The translations under genes and the position numbers were made by a program. From assembly GCA_916610825.1 (NCBI GenBank), contig OU744447.1, positions 32,012,073 to 32,076,072 of the forward strand: 64,000 nucleotides of DNA. The letters are read 5' to 3'. Source of the DNA: Haliclystus octoradiatus (lineage: Eukaryota; Cnidaria; Staurozoa; Stauromedusae; Haliclystidae). Positions 12,060 through 58,400 of this stretch are shown piece after piece. Each line of letters begins with the position of its first letter. Within the stretch, counting starts at the first letter, position 1. Under the pieces are notes generated by a model that had not been told where the DNA came from, made no database searches, and worked only from the letters and a program-made list of their open reading frames with translations.

Positions 12060-13656
12060 AACAGTAATTATTATTTCATATTTGTTTGGTATTGTATCCG
12101 TAATTAGTACCGCATTAGACCATCCCTTCCGTCATAATGTTTCATGTGTTGTTTAGTGTGTTATAGTCGTATATATATGAGCCCCAAATTTCAATAGATT
12201 ATGTAAATTAATTTTTAACTATAAATACGATGTTCTCTCTCTCTTTCACTTGCCTGACGATGATTTAAGAATAAATCGAAACCGTTGCAGATTATCGTGT
12301 GTTTTATTTGTCGCTACTATAAGTAAAATTAGAGTAGTTAAATAATCTATGGTACTGCTAAAAATAACGGGTATATGGCGATAAACAACAGGCGTCTTGA
12401 CTAAAAGGCTAAGCTGAGAATACTTGTTATGACCTCGAGCCGTATTAGAGAGAAAATTCAAATTTCAAACTGTACACTCACTCAAGACACCGTTATTACA
12501 TTGTAACTTATTGCGTATTTACATGTACAATGCACAAGCGTACGGTCTCTTCTGAAATGGCCTAAAATGTCCGTCACTTTATTCTCTTTCTTTCCACCTG
12601 GCTGTTGTACACAGGTTTCAGATTAATAATATAAGAATAATATTATGTTCTGTGGTAAAACGTAATGTGGAATTTAGATTATGCGGAATTTAGAAATGTA
12701 GAATTATGTAAAAATGCAAGCTTTTTGAAATCAAGATGTCGATCGATTGTATGATACAAGATTTGTGGTTTTATAAGTCAGCGTGAGGATTCATTTTTTC
12801 CATACTGAAACATGTATATAAACAAAATTATACGTTGGAGAACTTGGCAGAAGGAGTTTAGACGAACCGACAAAAGCCATATCTGCATATAGACAAATAC
12901 AATTCAAAATCCCCCCTCTCTATCTATAAGCATACCCCGATTAGGACATTATATCTATTAAATTAAAGGAAAATGATTTGGAATGAATTGGGGCTATATG
13001 ACGATTGTTCTGGTTTAGCTTTAAGTCTCTATAGCGGAAATCTCGCATTAGTGATTCGTTTGTAACTGTCATCATATAGGCGTATTATCGTCAAGATACG
13101 TGAGAATTCTCACTCAACATCAGATCATATAGAGCAACTATTATAGAGGTCAATAGCTATATTAGTATAGTAGTAGTCAGTGTATGAAATGTTGAATAGT
13201 CTATTTCATTTTACTATGATAAGTTAGTTCATGATGTGAAATTCTGAATGAAGCAAATGTCAACAAAATAACGAGTCATAATAGTTTCTATTTATTATTT
13301 CATTACCAAATTAATATTTTCTTCCAATTTTGCATAGAAAAGTTGTCTCCAGTCCTTTTTCTTCATTGAGGGAATTTTCAAAAGTGTGACGAGTTAGGTA
13401 AAAATGCATGCTTTTTGAAGAAATGTAAATGTTGATTGTATGATACAAGATTTGTGGTTTTATATGTAATAAACCACAAATTCATATGATATTATAACAA
13501 TCATAATTTTTGCGAATGCAACAGCTGTCAAGTTAGTCCATAATTCACACAACTGGTCATAGAAGAAGCACGTTGTTTTGACTTGCTTAGTGTTCCGAAC
13601 ACAAAGATGTTTTGTTCAAAGAGTTGTCGTTAAAACTTAAAATTTACTGGTTCAAG
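12060..13656. other. Upstream region of the receptor phosphatase gene
   Basis: No gene seen. A roughly 70-bp segment with 'gtatgatacaagatttgtgg' occurs twice (near 12746 and 13437). The promoter and 5' untranslated region of the phosphatase gene should lie near the right end, but I see no TATA box or other core element that I would defend. Confidence 0.4.
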
Positions 13657-47469
<33,813 letters not shown>

Positions 47470-47610
47470 TCACAAAAATCACCATTGCAAGAAATTGCTC
47501 CACCCTTGCATTGCATTAGAATATAAATTAAATGCAAATGCTGAAGCCGATCGATATCGAATGTAGCAGATAGATCGGATCAAGATTAGGATTTCATTCC
47601 AATTATCCTC

Positions 47611-47616
47611 AATAAA
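47611..47616 (+). promoter_or_regulatory. Polyadenylation signal of the receptor phosphatase gene
   Basis: First AATAAA after the stop, 142 bases downstream. Confidence 0.5.
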
Positions 47617-48434
47617 TATTCTATCTGCATTGAAGAAGAAGAAGAAAATAATCAGATTATGAGACTCACAGATCTAGATTCTGGATTCACTCTTAATGAG
47701 TATAAAGTTATTTATAAACATCAGCTTGCATACTTAAATTTTATGCTTCGTATTATCGTACGAAAACAATCTTTTTATTAGCTACTTGGATCAGATTTTG
47801 CATGTTAAGATAGCGGATTTATTTGCAAATTATCATGTTTGATATTTTTGCATTTATTGTATAATTATGAGTATATATTGAATGTTTAATTCAATTACTG
47901 GACTTATTTATCTTTATTGTATATTATAATTTGCAATGAAAATGTTGGAATTTTTAATTTTTTTCTCCATTGTAAAAACTACAGTATATGCAGCCTATAA
48001 AGAATTATTAAGTTCTATTTATTTTTTTAATTGATTAATGTTATTTAATGGCTTTAATTACAACTTGGAATTATGTCTATTGTATCTATTTATTTCATAT
48101 TTTCAACTTTGATGTGTGTAGATATTTATGCTGCTCCGAGGTGTTTGACTTCTGACTTGTAATTAGTGTTGGACTTTTGTCTTTTATGGAACGAGTTGGA
48201 GTTGATCGCGCAGGTATCAATATGAGATTTTGAGGTACTGAATTTAAATCAGTATTATTTCAGTACATTTTCATTAGCCTTGTCTTTTTCAATACTTTTT
48301 CAGTTCCATCAGACAAGAAGTCTTTTTAGCAAACATATCCAAAAACATCTAAAATTAAATGCCAATATTTTGTTCTGACTATCAAAAAAAACATTTAATT
48401 TCCTGGACGAGATGACTGAGATCCTGACATGGGT

Positions 48435-48690
48435 TGTTGCTCTTCGCTACTACCCCCATCGGCTCGAAGATCGAGATTTCATTCTATTGAAAATGAGATT
48501 TTGCTTTTGAAAAAAGGTTTTCCGAATTCATGATATCATTTTCACGTGCTTTGTCAAATTTCGCAAGCCTTGCATTGATGGAACGAAAATGGTGTCCATA
48601 GAATCACGTGACTGGCATCTGTCCAATTGGAGCTGAGAGCGGCACATCAATAAGTGTCCCAACTCTTGTGAATAGATGGCTCTGATTTAA
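48435..48690. repeat. About 240-bp dispersed repeat (copy 2, inverted)
   Basis: Inverse match to 46698-46945 with scattered changes. Intergenic, downstream of the phosphatase gene. Confidence 0.75.
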
Positions 48691-48842
48691 TTAATAGAAA
48701 TAAGTAAACTTTAGTTTGATGATACTGGCATGAATATTTTAGTTCTTAAATTCAAATCACTGAGTTATCAGAAAGATCAATTTGGTGTCAAACACTGTAC
48801 GATGCGCAGGACAGCTCGATAGATGAACTACACCGTGAAGAA

Positions 48843-48925
48843 TCATCATCATCATCATCATTTATTCAGAACCTGATAAGTTTTACGATAACTTTTTTTC
48901 ACAGGACTGATTTAATAGAATTGCG
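48843..48925. repeat. (CAT)n-headed repeat fragment, third copy
   Basis: (ATC)n then 'atttattcagaacctgataa' and 'ttttcacaggactgattta', the closest match to the fragment at 42079. Confidence 0.6.
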
Positions 48926-49669
48926 AGACGGATTGAGTTATCTTTTTTATGATCTTGAACTTTTTAAAGCCATTCTGCAAAAGTTCCATTCTTCTTCTTC
49001 AAATTTAATCTACAACTAATTCAACATGCTTAAGGCTACATTGATATTTGGAATCCTTATTAAAAATAAATTGTGAGTCATATTGTTTAAAGTGTTTCTA
49101 GTATAAGAGCCTGACGTAATGCAACATTTAAAATAATTTATTGATGTTAATTCTACTGCATTCATAGAAAGTTTATTCCTTCCTAACTCGAATTTCTTCC
49201 TGAACAATAACATTTCTCACATGAACAACCCGGTTCGAAATGTAATGGAGCTTACCCTCTCCGGGATAAATAAGTTATACACTATAGCCTATGCTAGCTT
49301 GGATAACACATGAATTGTTATTATAAAATGTTCTCTCTCGATCAGTGAAACTTGTTTCCTAGACAATTTCATTCATCTTAACTATTCCCCATTGCTTATC
49401 TATCACCATTTCAATTGTACGTCTAGTTTTTCACTGTCATATTTATCAGAATCGTATTTCTGTGTTCTTAATTAATTTTGTTTAAATTTAGTAATAGCTA
49501 GAACAGGTAAAAGGACGCGATGCGTGGTGAGATATAAGACAAATAATATTCAAAAAAGCAAATCATCACTGTAAGAGAGCAGAGATGTCTTGCGGCTTTA
49601 CGGGTGTCTCCCATTGTGTGGGGGATATCCTATATATATCCTATATAGCATAATATATACAGTCGAACT

Positions 49670-49845
49670 TGCTTAATATCCCCCCTCTAGTATGGATGAA
49701 AAGTGGGACATTAAGCGATGTGGGATATTAAGCGAGGTAGGATTATGAGAGTTTGTATGGAGAATGGAAAATAGAAATCAGTTTTATGTGGGGATATTAA
49801 GCAAGGTGGGATATTAAAAGAGGGGATATTAACCAAGTTCGAATG
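49670..49845. mobile_element. Second pogo-like MITE family, CAGTCGAACTTGCTTAATATCCC-type ends
   Basis: 176 bp, left end CAGTCGAACTTGCTTAATAT, right end 'gatattaaccaagttcgaatg', flanked by TA. The interior repeats the motif 'gggatattaagc' several times. Confidence 0.85.
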
Positions 49846-50527
49846 TATTATTATGCTACACGATCAAGTATTTTAGGTTCCATATATTGCAGCTGAAAAA
49901 TATGTTAATTTCAATTCCTTTACAAACTCGTAAATTTTATTGCAAAAACGCTGTTTTGCTGCGACGAGAAATAAGAGAGCGCCGCTCGTTCATGGGTTTT
50001 GAAATACTATCTGATTTCAGTTCTGAACAAATCAAAATTAATTTATTTGAAAATCTACAAAAAGACTTGTGAATGCATATGCCATTGTTCCAAATGTTAA
50101 GCAATAAAGAGAAAGTTAAACGTTGTTTTAGCTTTTAACAAAATCAGCACCGCAAATCAAAGATAATTATTATTCCATGGGTAATTTATGCATTATAATC
50201 ACGATCAACTGTAGCAGTTGAAGTTAAAATTGCATTGCAAAAATATACAAACAAAGTATGAGCTTGTTTTTAACATGTCCATATAATGTGAAAAAAAAAC
50301 AAAAAAACAAGTGTAAATATTAACATGTGCCGTGTATACATGCATCTGTTTAATTTACAGTTCATAAAATTTCTGAAATATTAACATCTCAGTATATATA
50401 TATGTATATATATCTACCTAAAATCTGGTTTTGTAAAAGCGGTTAGTTGAGATGTACATTGTACCCATTGATTGCGTTGAATACAGTTATATGAGCAAAA
50501 TGCAGTCTCCTATATATTCAATATAAA

Positions 50528-50533
50528 TTTATT
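50528..50533 (-). promoter_or_regulatory. Polyadenylation signal of the minus-strand secreted-protein gene
   Basis: TTTATT on the plus strand reads AATAAA on the minus strand, about 100 bases past the stop codon at 50630-50632. Confidence 0.45.
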
Positions 50534-50629
50534 TGCTGATGACATAACATGAATGACGAGTTTTTTGAAATCATCTGGTATGGTAAATAGATCATTGTTT
50601 GTATTTGATGATTGTGTTGGATGTCTGCA

Positions 50630-51760
50630 TCATATGCAATCGTTGTTATGTTCACATAATTTTACAAACAGTTCAAATGATGTTTTTCCAGAACTGGTAT
50701 GTTCTTGCTCATTGTCTTGAAAGTCTGGTCTGTACCAAAATGAATAAGTTGCACCTTGAACCAACATAAAGCAGCCAGAAGTAGCTAAATACGGAGTATC
50801 CATGCCATCACCTTCGAATTCATCAAATTGGAACATATCTGTAACTAATTGACCACGAAAGTCATTCACAAGGAAGATTTCACCAGCAATGGGACCTGCG
50901 ACCCTGTAACATCCAAATGGCATCAGAATTGTGGGTCTGCAACTTAATCCACCATGCAAATGATTTAATTTGAGTTTGTATAAACCAGTTCGTAATTGAA
51001 ATGTAAAAGTTCCTGGTTTCTCATCTTTTGATTCGACGTGAATAGGAGATGGGGTTGCCTTGACGAAATCTAAAACGATAAGAAAACATTGCTTATTCGT
51101 TCTCTCTAAATTACACTATTGGTAAAATATAATTTTCATTCGATCTTATGAACCACAAAAAATTGTTGCTACGCTGCATCATTCTATTGAAAATAAAAGA
51201 AACTACACTTACAAGGAAATACACTTAATTTATGAAGATTGTGATACGAATTTTTTTATCGTTCTCACGAAACTTTCACATATATATTTAGTGTAATCGT
51301 TACCATGGTATTCTTATTCACAATAGATCTATAGATGCACCTGGCAAATTAGCACAATCTTCATGTTATTATTATTACACATGTTATATTGGCATGGTTA
51401 CTCACTTTCAATTTTTTCATAATAAATAGAATCTTCCTTCTTAATCAAAATTCCTTCTTCTTCAAGATCTTCGTCATGCTTCTTTGCAAATAATTGACAT
51501 GTTACATTTCTGTAATTAGCACCAACGACATTCATTGACTTGGATTTTGCCTCAGCACTAAATATCATCGAACATCTTCCAATAGATATATTTGAATGAT
51601 TCTGAAAAGCATGTCCTGTGTAGAATTGCCCTTCGATGGCTTTAAAATATTCGCCATCCGTCTTCTGATAGGGAAACTGACATGTTGGATCACCATTACA
51701 TGGCAGTTGCAAATAACAAAAGAGAGAGAAGAAAAGCAGCACGAGTATGGATCCTCCCAT
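50630..51760 (-). CDS. Secreted protein of unknown function, 264 residues, two exons
   Basis: Exon 1 is 51760-51406 (donor gtgagt), exon 2 is 51069-50630 (acceptor 'tatcgttttag'); joining keeps phase and gives 264 codons plus stop. I chose the Met at 51760 because it opens a signal peptide (MGGSILVLLFFSLF, cleavage near CNG); an in-frame Met 16 codons upstream adds a polar stretch first. Residues 24-95 contain N-glycosylation sites (NHSNIS, NVT) and three cysteines in a weak PAN-like order (GHAF, GRCSMIF, NYRNVTCQLF). An acidic linker follows (DEDLEEEG). The C-terminal half, GTFTFQLRTGLYKL to FELFVKL, alternates hydrophobic beta-strand patterns with SGCFMLVQG and FWYRP, somewhat like a C1q/TNF jelly roll. 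I do not recognise a family; the domain ideas are weak. Confidence 0.75.
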
Positions 51761-54700
51761 CTTTCTTGTTGAGTCGCAATCGATTAGTACACGATTATTA
51801 AAACACACTATCTGCCACTAACACACGTCTAGCGATGACAAGCGATGGCGTACGAATAATAGCCTATTCTCAGATACATAGTAATGCAACCCGCTGAATT
51901 ACACAGTTTCATCTTATGGCAATGATTGGCTAATATCTTTGAGTAAAAATATCTAATAACCATGCATAGCCTCGTCCCAGTTCCGATGTTAAATATTAGA
52001 GGCACTAACGTTTAAATTCGTAAGTATATTTAAATTGCAAGCTGCCATTGAAATTGGCCGAGATAAATATATTACAATAGAGAAAAAGGCTGCCTGCCAT
52101 TGTATTTCACAAAATCCGCTCATACCAGTATAGTAGTATAGTTCATGGTTTGAAAATGAAAATATGAAGTAAAGGCGTAAGATTTTGCCAAATATTCTTA
52201 AGATTTCCAGTTGTAGTTTGATATTAATAATCTCCTGCCGATATCTATAGCATAGTTTATATAAACTATGATCTAATTTAATACGAACCATATAGAAAAT
52301 ACGTCATACATAAGATGCTATAAAGAAGATTGAAACGTAATTATTAAAAGCTAATAAAGGTGTGTTAATTGAAATGTCATGTTCCTTCCATACCAATTTG
52401 GTTGCACTGTGCATCTATACTAGTTCCAATATCAAAGTATTGGACTCGCAAAGGAACTGTGGTTGAGAAACCAGATCATAGACAATATTCTGTCAAGCTT
52501 CCAAGTGTAAGTGTACTTATCGCAATCGTAAATTTTTATGACTTGATCAATCAAATGATAATAAACAGACAAATGTATCTGTTATGAAGCCGAATTAGGG
52601 TCAAAATTCGACTCACATGTTGATGATTCGATTTATAAAAGATTCGTAATAAAAAAGATAAAAAACATTTCTACAGTTTACCAGGTCGGTTTTTAGCATT
52701 ATATTTATTAGGGTTTAGGGCCATGCTTGTTGCCAGTGTCTCACTGTCTAGACAAGCAGCATGTAAGAACCTTTTAAAATTATTTCGGAGAATTAGCAAT
52801 CATTTCGACAGATATTTCTGACATACAAGCGGGGAAGGACGTTATACAACGAAATGGAGTGATACGGGCGGAAAAATTTGTTAAAATCAAAAGTTATTGA
52901 AGAGAAAATAGCGACAGAGTGGTGTCGATAATCATGTTAGCTAAATACTTTCCATTTTAATTTTATTTAAACATCCAACAGCGTGCCAAATAATGCCATT
53001 TCGTTGCCAGAGTTTAAGGGGACGAACGAAGAAGTTACATTTTGATCCCTTATTAAGGTCTGTGCGCAGGCTTTTTATTGAATTGAATTTAGCTTATTGT
53101 TAAATATTGTGTGAAAGGAAGAGCTTGAAGAGAACTATAAGTCTATCTATAGAACTAAATTCATATAAAGTTGACTCCAAAACGTTGCATAATATAATGA
53201 CTACAAATCGGATAAACCTCAATATTCTGAATTATAAGATTTGGTAGGATTTGAGGAAAAGAGCTGGAAAAGAGGGCTGAGACCAAGATTACCCATAATG
53301 CCACATGGGCGTGCGATCTTCTTCGATTTTCTTGAAAATTTCCAGTTGGCCGATCTCTTGCACATGTCCTACAGTGGCTGAAATTCACTTATTGTGTCTC
53401 TCCGTGTTGTCTACAAGTTAAGCTAATCAATAAAGGTATGAAGTTCTTGATAAGATATAAAATATCAAATACAATGTACTCAAATACTCATTTTTGCTTA
53501 ATGTATGTCCTTTAATTTCTGCATATTCGTATGTTATGAAATTGAAAGTTTTGAAAACAGTTGGAATATCTCCCTTGATTTGTTGTCGACGATGTTGCAA
53601 TTATAAGCATAGCTGTTTCGATGTTCAACTTTGTCAATTGATTTTGTATTATGATGTTTTCTTTTGTGGTTTATGCTGGTATGTACTGTTTTATTTCTTA
53701 TTGTTTTTGGTTCACTCTATGCAACTTCATTATCCTTCCTCTTCTGTAGTTATGTAAACTTTTGAAGAGATCAATTTATGATCTTCGTGGACAAAGTTGT
53801 GTAGTCGCTGTGTAACTGTCTATATTCTTTGAGCCTGCTGTACACTCAACCAGACGCTATTACGTAAACCTTTACTTCTTAATTCTTGATGTTATACACC
53901 ACAGAGCCCCGCTATTACTCAGCCAATGAATATTATTTACATCAAATAGATTATCAATAATTTTTGTGCAAGGACATCTGATAAATATTTACTTTTCATT
54001 CTCTTTGAGTATGTATACGTAGACTTGACAAAGGCGAGGAAATTTAAGGGGTCCATCAAGTTTAAATTTTATAAATAAAGTTGCTATAATGATGAGGTTG
54101 CAATATATAATTTTAGTTATTGCATGCTGTAATCAATTGAGCTGTCTGCTTTTATCTTATTATTAATATTGTCTATTCACATAGCCTGGGTTAATTCCAT
54201 GCTGCAGATAATGAATTATTAATTGCAATGCAATTGCATTGCCTGGATACTCTTAGTTGGTATCAAACTCCAGATGTTCAAAATAAGGGCATAAAACAGA
54301 TGTGCAAATCCCAGATGTCAAAATCTTTGCAACTGGGAGCTGATGCAGACCACTGATCGAAATGAAAGACTGGATAGAGCGTTTCATTAAGAAGCACATG
54401 AAATTTTGAAGCCACAACATCTAACGATGTGTACTTACTCGACAAAATGAAGTTTGTTTATTTACAAAAATCAAATGCAAATCGAACTTTTTGTGCGTAC
54501 TGAAATAGCAGCCATGGAAGCTTCACTTTTGTCTACTTGGATGCTCTATCCAGTTGTTTATATAGATCAATGATGCAGACAGACTCTATACTATATATAG
54601 TATTACATCATTGACTTGAATGTAAAAGCTAAAATTAGGTGCACTATTTGAAGGAACAAGTCTGCCTGTTTTGATACGGGTAGTGCTACCTAATGATTGT

Positions 54701-55428
54701 GTGTTCAATTAAAATCTCTGTCAACATCCCCAAATAAAACGGATTTCAAGTTTCATTTTCCAGACAGACTTCAATACCCCCACCTTGCTTTTGATGTCCC
54801 ACTATTCATGTGCACCAGAGGGGGATTTTGAAAATGCTTGACTTTATAAATGAACATGTCCGTACAGCTTGATCAATGATGCTTATATGCTAATTAATCA
54901 TGTTGTTTTTGATTTTGAAAATCTTACATGATTTTCAATGTTTTGCTTTTAGCTGTCAATTGACTTTCCTCATATGGCATTGCTATCACATTTCAATGAT
55001 GACATTATGTTCATACCGTATGCAGTATCTGACCAAAGGTTTTCCATTTAGCATTGGGAGGCACCAGCTGCCACAGCCATTGAAAATCAAGCGCATTCAT
55101 CCCCGGTCCTCTCCTAAAAATGAAACATATTTGATATGCGGGAGAACACCGGCAACTGTCGCCAGTTTCTCTTGATTCTATTATAAAACCAAGCTTATTA
55201 ACCTTCCAGAATTCAAAACATGTTAAACTTTTTTCTTCATCATTTTTTGTTGTTTCAGTTGGACCTACAAGTCAGAAAATTTTGTTCTGAATTTCCTTTA
55301 GCCTTCCACGATCTAGGATCCCATTTTTTTCAACCCTGTTCATATGATAGACATAGATTTTTACCAACACACAACAATTTTTTTTTTTCCAAATAATACC
55401 TATTTATATTCTTTTCTTAATTTTTTAG
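51761..55428. other. Divergent intergenic region between the secreted-protein gene and VDAC
   Basis: The two genes are transcribed away from each other here. A non-coding first exon of VDAC is expected; a stretch ending 'gctaatcaataaag|gtatgaag' near 53435 is a candidate but unproven. Open frames at 52369-52587, 53494-53757 and 54900-55175 lack support. A short imperfect inverted pair around 'ctggatagagc' (about 54370 and 54550) may be an old element. Confidence 0.4.
55200..55340. mobile_element. Decayed hAT-type MITE fragment upstream of VDAC exon 1
   Basis: 'tagccttccacgatctagga' and 'caaccctg' match the right half of the 175-bp family in inverted orientation. It ends about 90 bases before the first coding exon of VDAC. 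Confidence 0.65.
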
Positions 55429-55435
55429 TATCATA

Positions 55436-58400
55436 ATGGCCTGCCAACCATCAAAATACGATGATTTAGGAAAAGACGCTAAGGATTTACTCACTAAGAA
55501 TTACTGTAAGTCATTTCTTAAATTCGAAACACAATTTCCTGTTAGTCATTTTACCCCTTGTAGGAAATATGCCCTGGCGAGCTATTGGTGGCCTGCATAA
55601 ATACAATTTCTTCGTTAGCGCTAGTGTTAATAAATTAATATACCCTGCATTGCAACAGCAACAATTAAAATCAAATATATTTGTGTCTATATTATTAGTT
55701 ATTAACCAATAGCAGTAAAACAGTGCTCGATGTCAGTTGATAGAGCTGTAAATATAAATAAATAAGTTGAAGGCTTCACATTTTGGTACTTTTCCTTAAA
55801 GTTAATGCTTTGTGCAATCCTCTGACTGTTTTTAACTGCCCGAGGCTTGCATAAAGCGCAAAACTTTTAAATAACATTACCAAAATGTTTAGTTTTCAAC
55901 TTATTTATTTACATATCTATATTCTGATCAGTCACTGTCTGTGATCTACATCACCAGTTTTATTGATTGCTGAACAATGAAGTTGCAACTCAGGATGTCA
56001 CTACCTAGCACAGATTATAACGACCAGATACGGCACTGAACGTTCGAAAATTGTGATTGGTCAAATAACGGCCATTATGTTTGTTGCCCATTTTTTGACG
56101 CATTTCATCGTTGTCCATTACGATTTTAGGGAATTATCGACAAAATGATGCTTGAAATAATTTACTTTAGAAGCTGAATTCAGCCTTCTCAAGCTACTCA
56201 ATACGAGTGGATGGATGGTACGCTATATGTAAAATTTAAGATCATAATTATGATATTAGCAAATTTATTTTGAATGCCATAAATTCAAAAACTTGAAAAG
56301 TCTACGGTTGAAATGAAGAAAGTACGTCTATATTTATGGTTTATCACATAAATTTCATTGCAAACTGTAATATAATATGCACTGATGCTTGGTGATATGG
56401 AATAACGCAATCACTGTCAAAGAATAGACTATTTGGAGTGGATTTTTACGGAAATTACTGCTTACGTTTTTGCCATTATTTTTGATCGAATATGATCACA
56501 CGCACTCCAAAACCACGGCATTTCAAACTCGGAAAATTCGTGTAAAGAGCCACATACATTCGACAAATTAATGAAATCATAATATGAAATATTATTTGCA
56601 ATGTAATCATCAAAAACTGCTTGTATTCATAATTTATAGCCAGTTTTTCTCTTCAGTAAAATCAATGATTTTGTTCAACTTTCATAAGTCAATAAAATAT
56701 TGTCTTCCAGACACAATATACCATTATCAAACGATCATCTCAAACTAGAAGATATTCTTTCCTGTTACTTTCCTTTAGCATGAAATTGGGCGCAAAAGAA
56801 ACATGTAATTTGCCCTTAAAATAGGTGTTTCCGTTGCGATTTTAGCGCGTAACTGCAGCCAAGTCATCGAGAGGCAACAAACATAATGGCCGCCGAGAAC
56901 AATTGAATTCGAAAATACAATGAATTCGACTTTCAGTGCCGTATCTGGTTGTTATAATCTGTGCTACCTAGTGATGTTTTTGATTAATTAGAAATATCAT
57001 AATACCGATAAACACCATATTTGAACACAATTCGTAAGGCGCAGTTACGCGACCAATATCAACACACAGCTGGAAGTCTCCTTGAAGCACCAAACACTTC
57101 TAGTACAAACCTTTGCTAGATATAGCACATTCTAATCTCATTTAAGACTTTGCTGAAAGTCTGATTCGTATTTTGAGAAAGGAATCGTGATGTATAAAAA
57201 TTCAGACATCATATAGCAATTTTGTAATCTTTTTCCTGTTTCTATGACCATTTTATATGCATTTGAGCTACGAAGGGCTTGACCGTAAAATCACTGTCCT
57301 TGTAAAAGCTGTCCTGCTGTGATTCTATTGTTTGATTGGTTCAACACCTCCACTGCGCCTTGCGATTATTATTTATAGATTGATTATTTTATTTTATTGA
57401 CAGATTAGCAGATTATTTTATAAACATTTATTACAAAAGGGAAATACAAATCATTATTTTTGAAATGTAAGCTTTTTCTCAACATCCTGCTATTAACACT
57501 CACACAACACACTTAAAAACACTTACAAATTACCCAACCACCCCAGGAGGTTTGGTAAACTTTAAATGCCAAGAAATTGTGTCCACGTGTGTCATTGTAC
57601 TCATAATTGTATGGCAGATATTTTCCTTGTTAATAAAGTATTTGATGTTTTTGTTTTAGTATTCAATGTCTTGAAATTAGATGCAAAAACCAAGGCAAAG
57701 AACGGAGTAGTGAGTATTTCTTCGTATTCAACCGATATGTATGAGATATCAAACCGACTGGGATTATACAAATAATACTGAATACTAAATATCTCAACAT
57801 TAAAATAGCAATTTCAGTGTTGAATAGCATCCCTAACCACTTGCCATGTTACTCGACATTATTGTTGTTTTTCACATAGGAATTCACAACCAATGGCTCA
57901 CATAATACTGACACTGGTAAAGTAGCAGGTGGCCTAGAAACCAAATACAAATACACCGAATATGGAGTTACGTTTTTGGAAAAGTGGAACACAGATAATG
58001 TCCTCTCAACTGAAGTAACAATCGAGGATCAGCTTACTAAGGGTACTAAATTGACATTCGACACACAATTCTCACCCAACAGTGGCAAACGAGCAGCTCG
58101 CGTGAAGAGTGCCTACAAGCACGATTACTTTCACACAACAGCTGATGTTGATTTTGATTTTGCTGGACCCACTGTACATGGATCAACTGTATTTGGATAC
58201 AAAGGATGGTTAGCTGGTTATCAGGCATCTTATGATACTGCCAGCTCAAAGCTTGCTACCAGTAATGTTGCTGTTGGATTCAAGAGCAACGACTTTGTTC
58301 TCCACTCGTCAGTGTAAGTTTATGTGTTATTACTCTGATACATGAAATTGTTCGGTTTCTTTGCCGTTTTCAGTCTTTTTTGCCTTTGAACTCTCAATTT

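Larger units (their letters stand above)
47617..50527. other. Intergenic region between the phosphatase and the secreted-protein gene
   Basis: Holds the repeats listed separately (48435-48690, 48843-48925, a fragment of the CCCGGGGGTAA family ending near 49262, and 49670-49845). No gene seen otherwise. Confidence 0.5.

Noticed and set aside
53340-53440. Untranslated first exon of VDAC ending at gtatgaag
   Set aside because: Plausible donor and position but no independent support, so it was mentioned only as a candidate.
58046-58249. Minus-strand frame across VDAC exon 3
   Set aside because: Antisense shadow of a confirmed porin exon.
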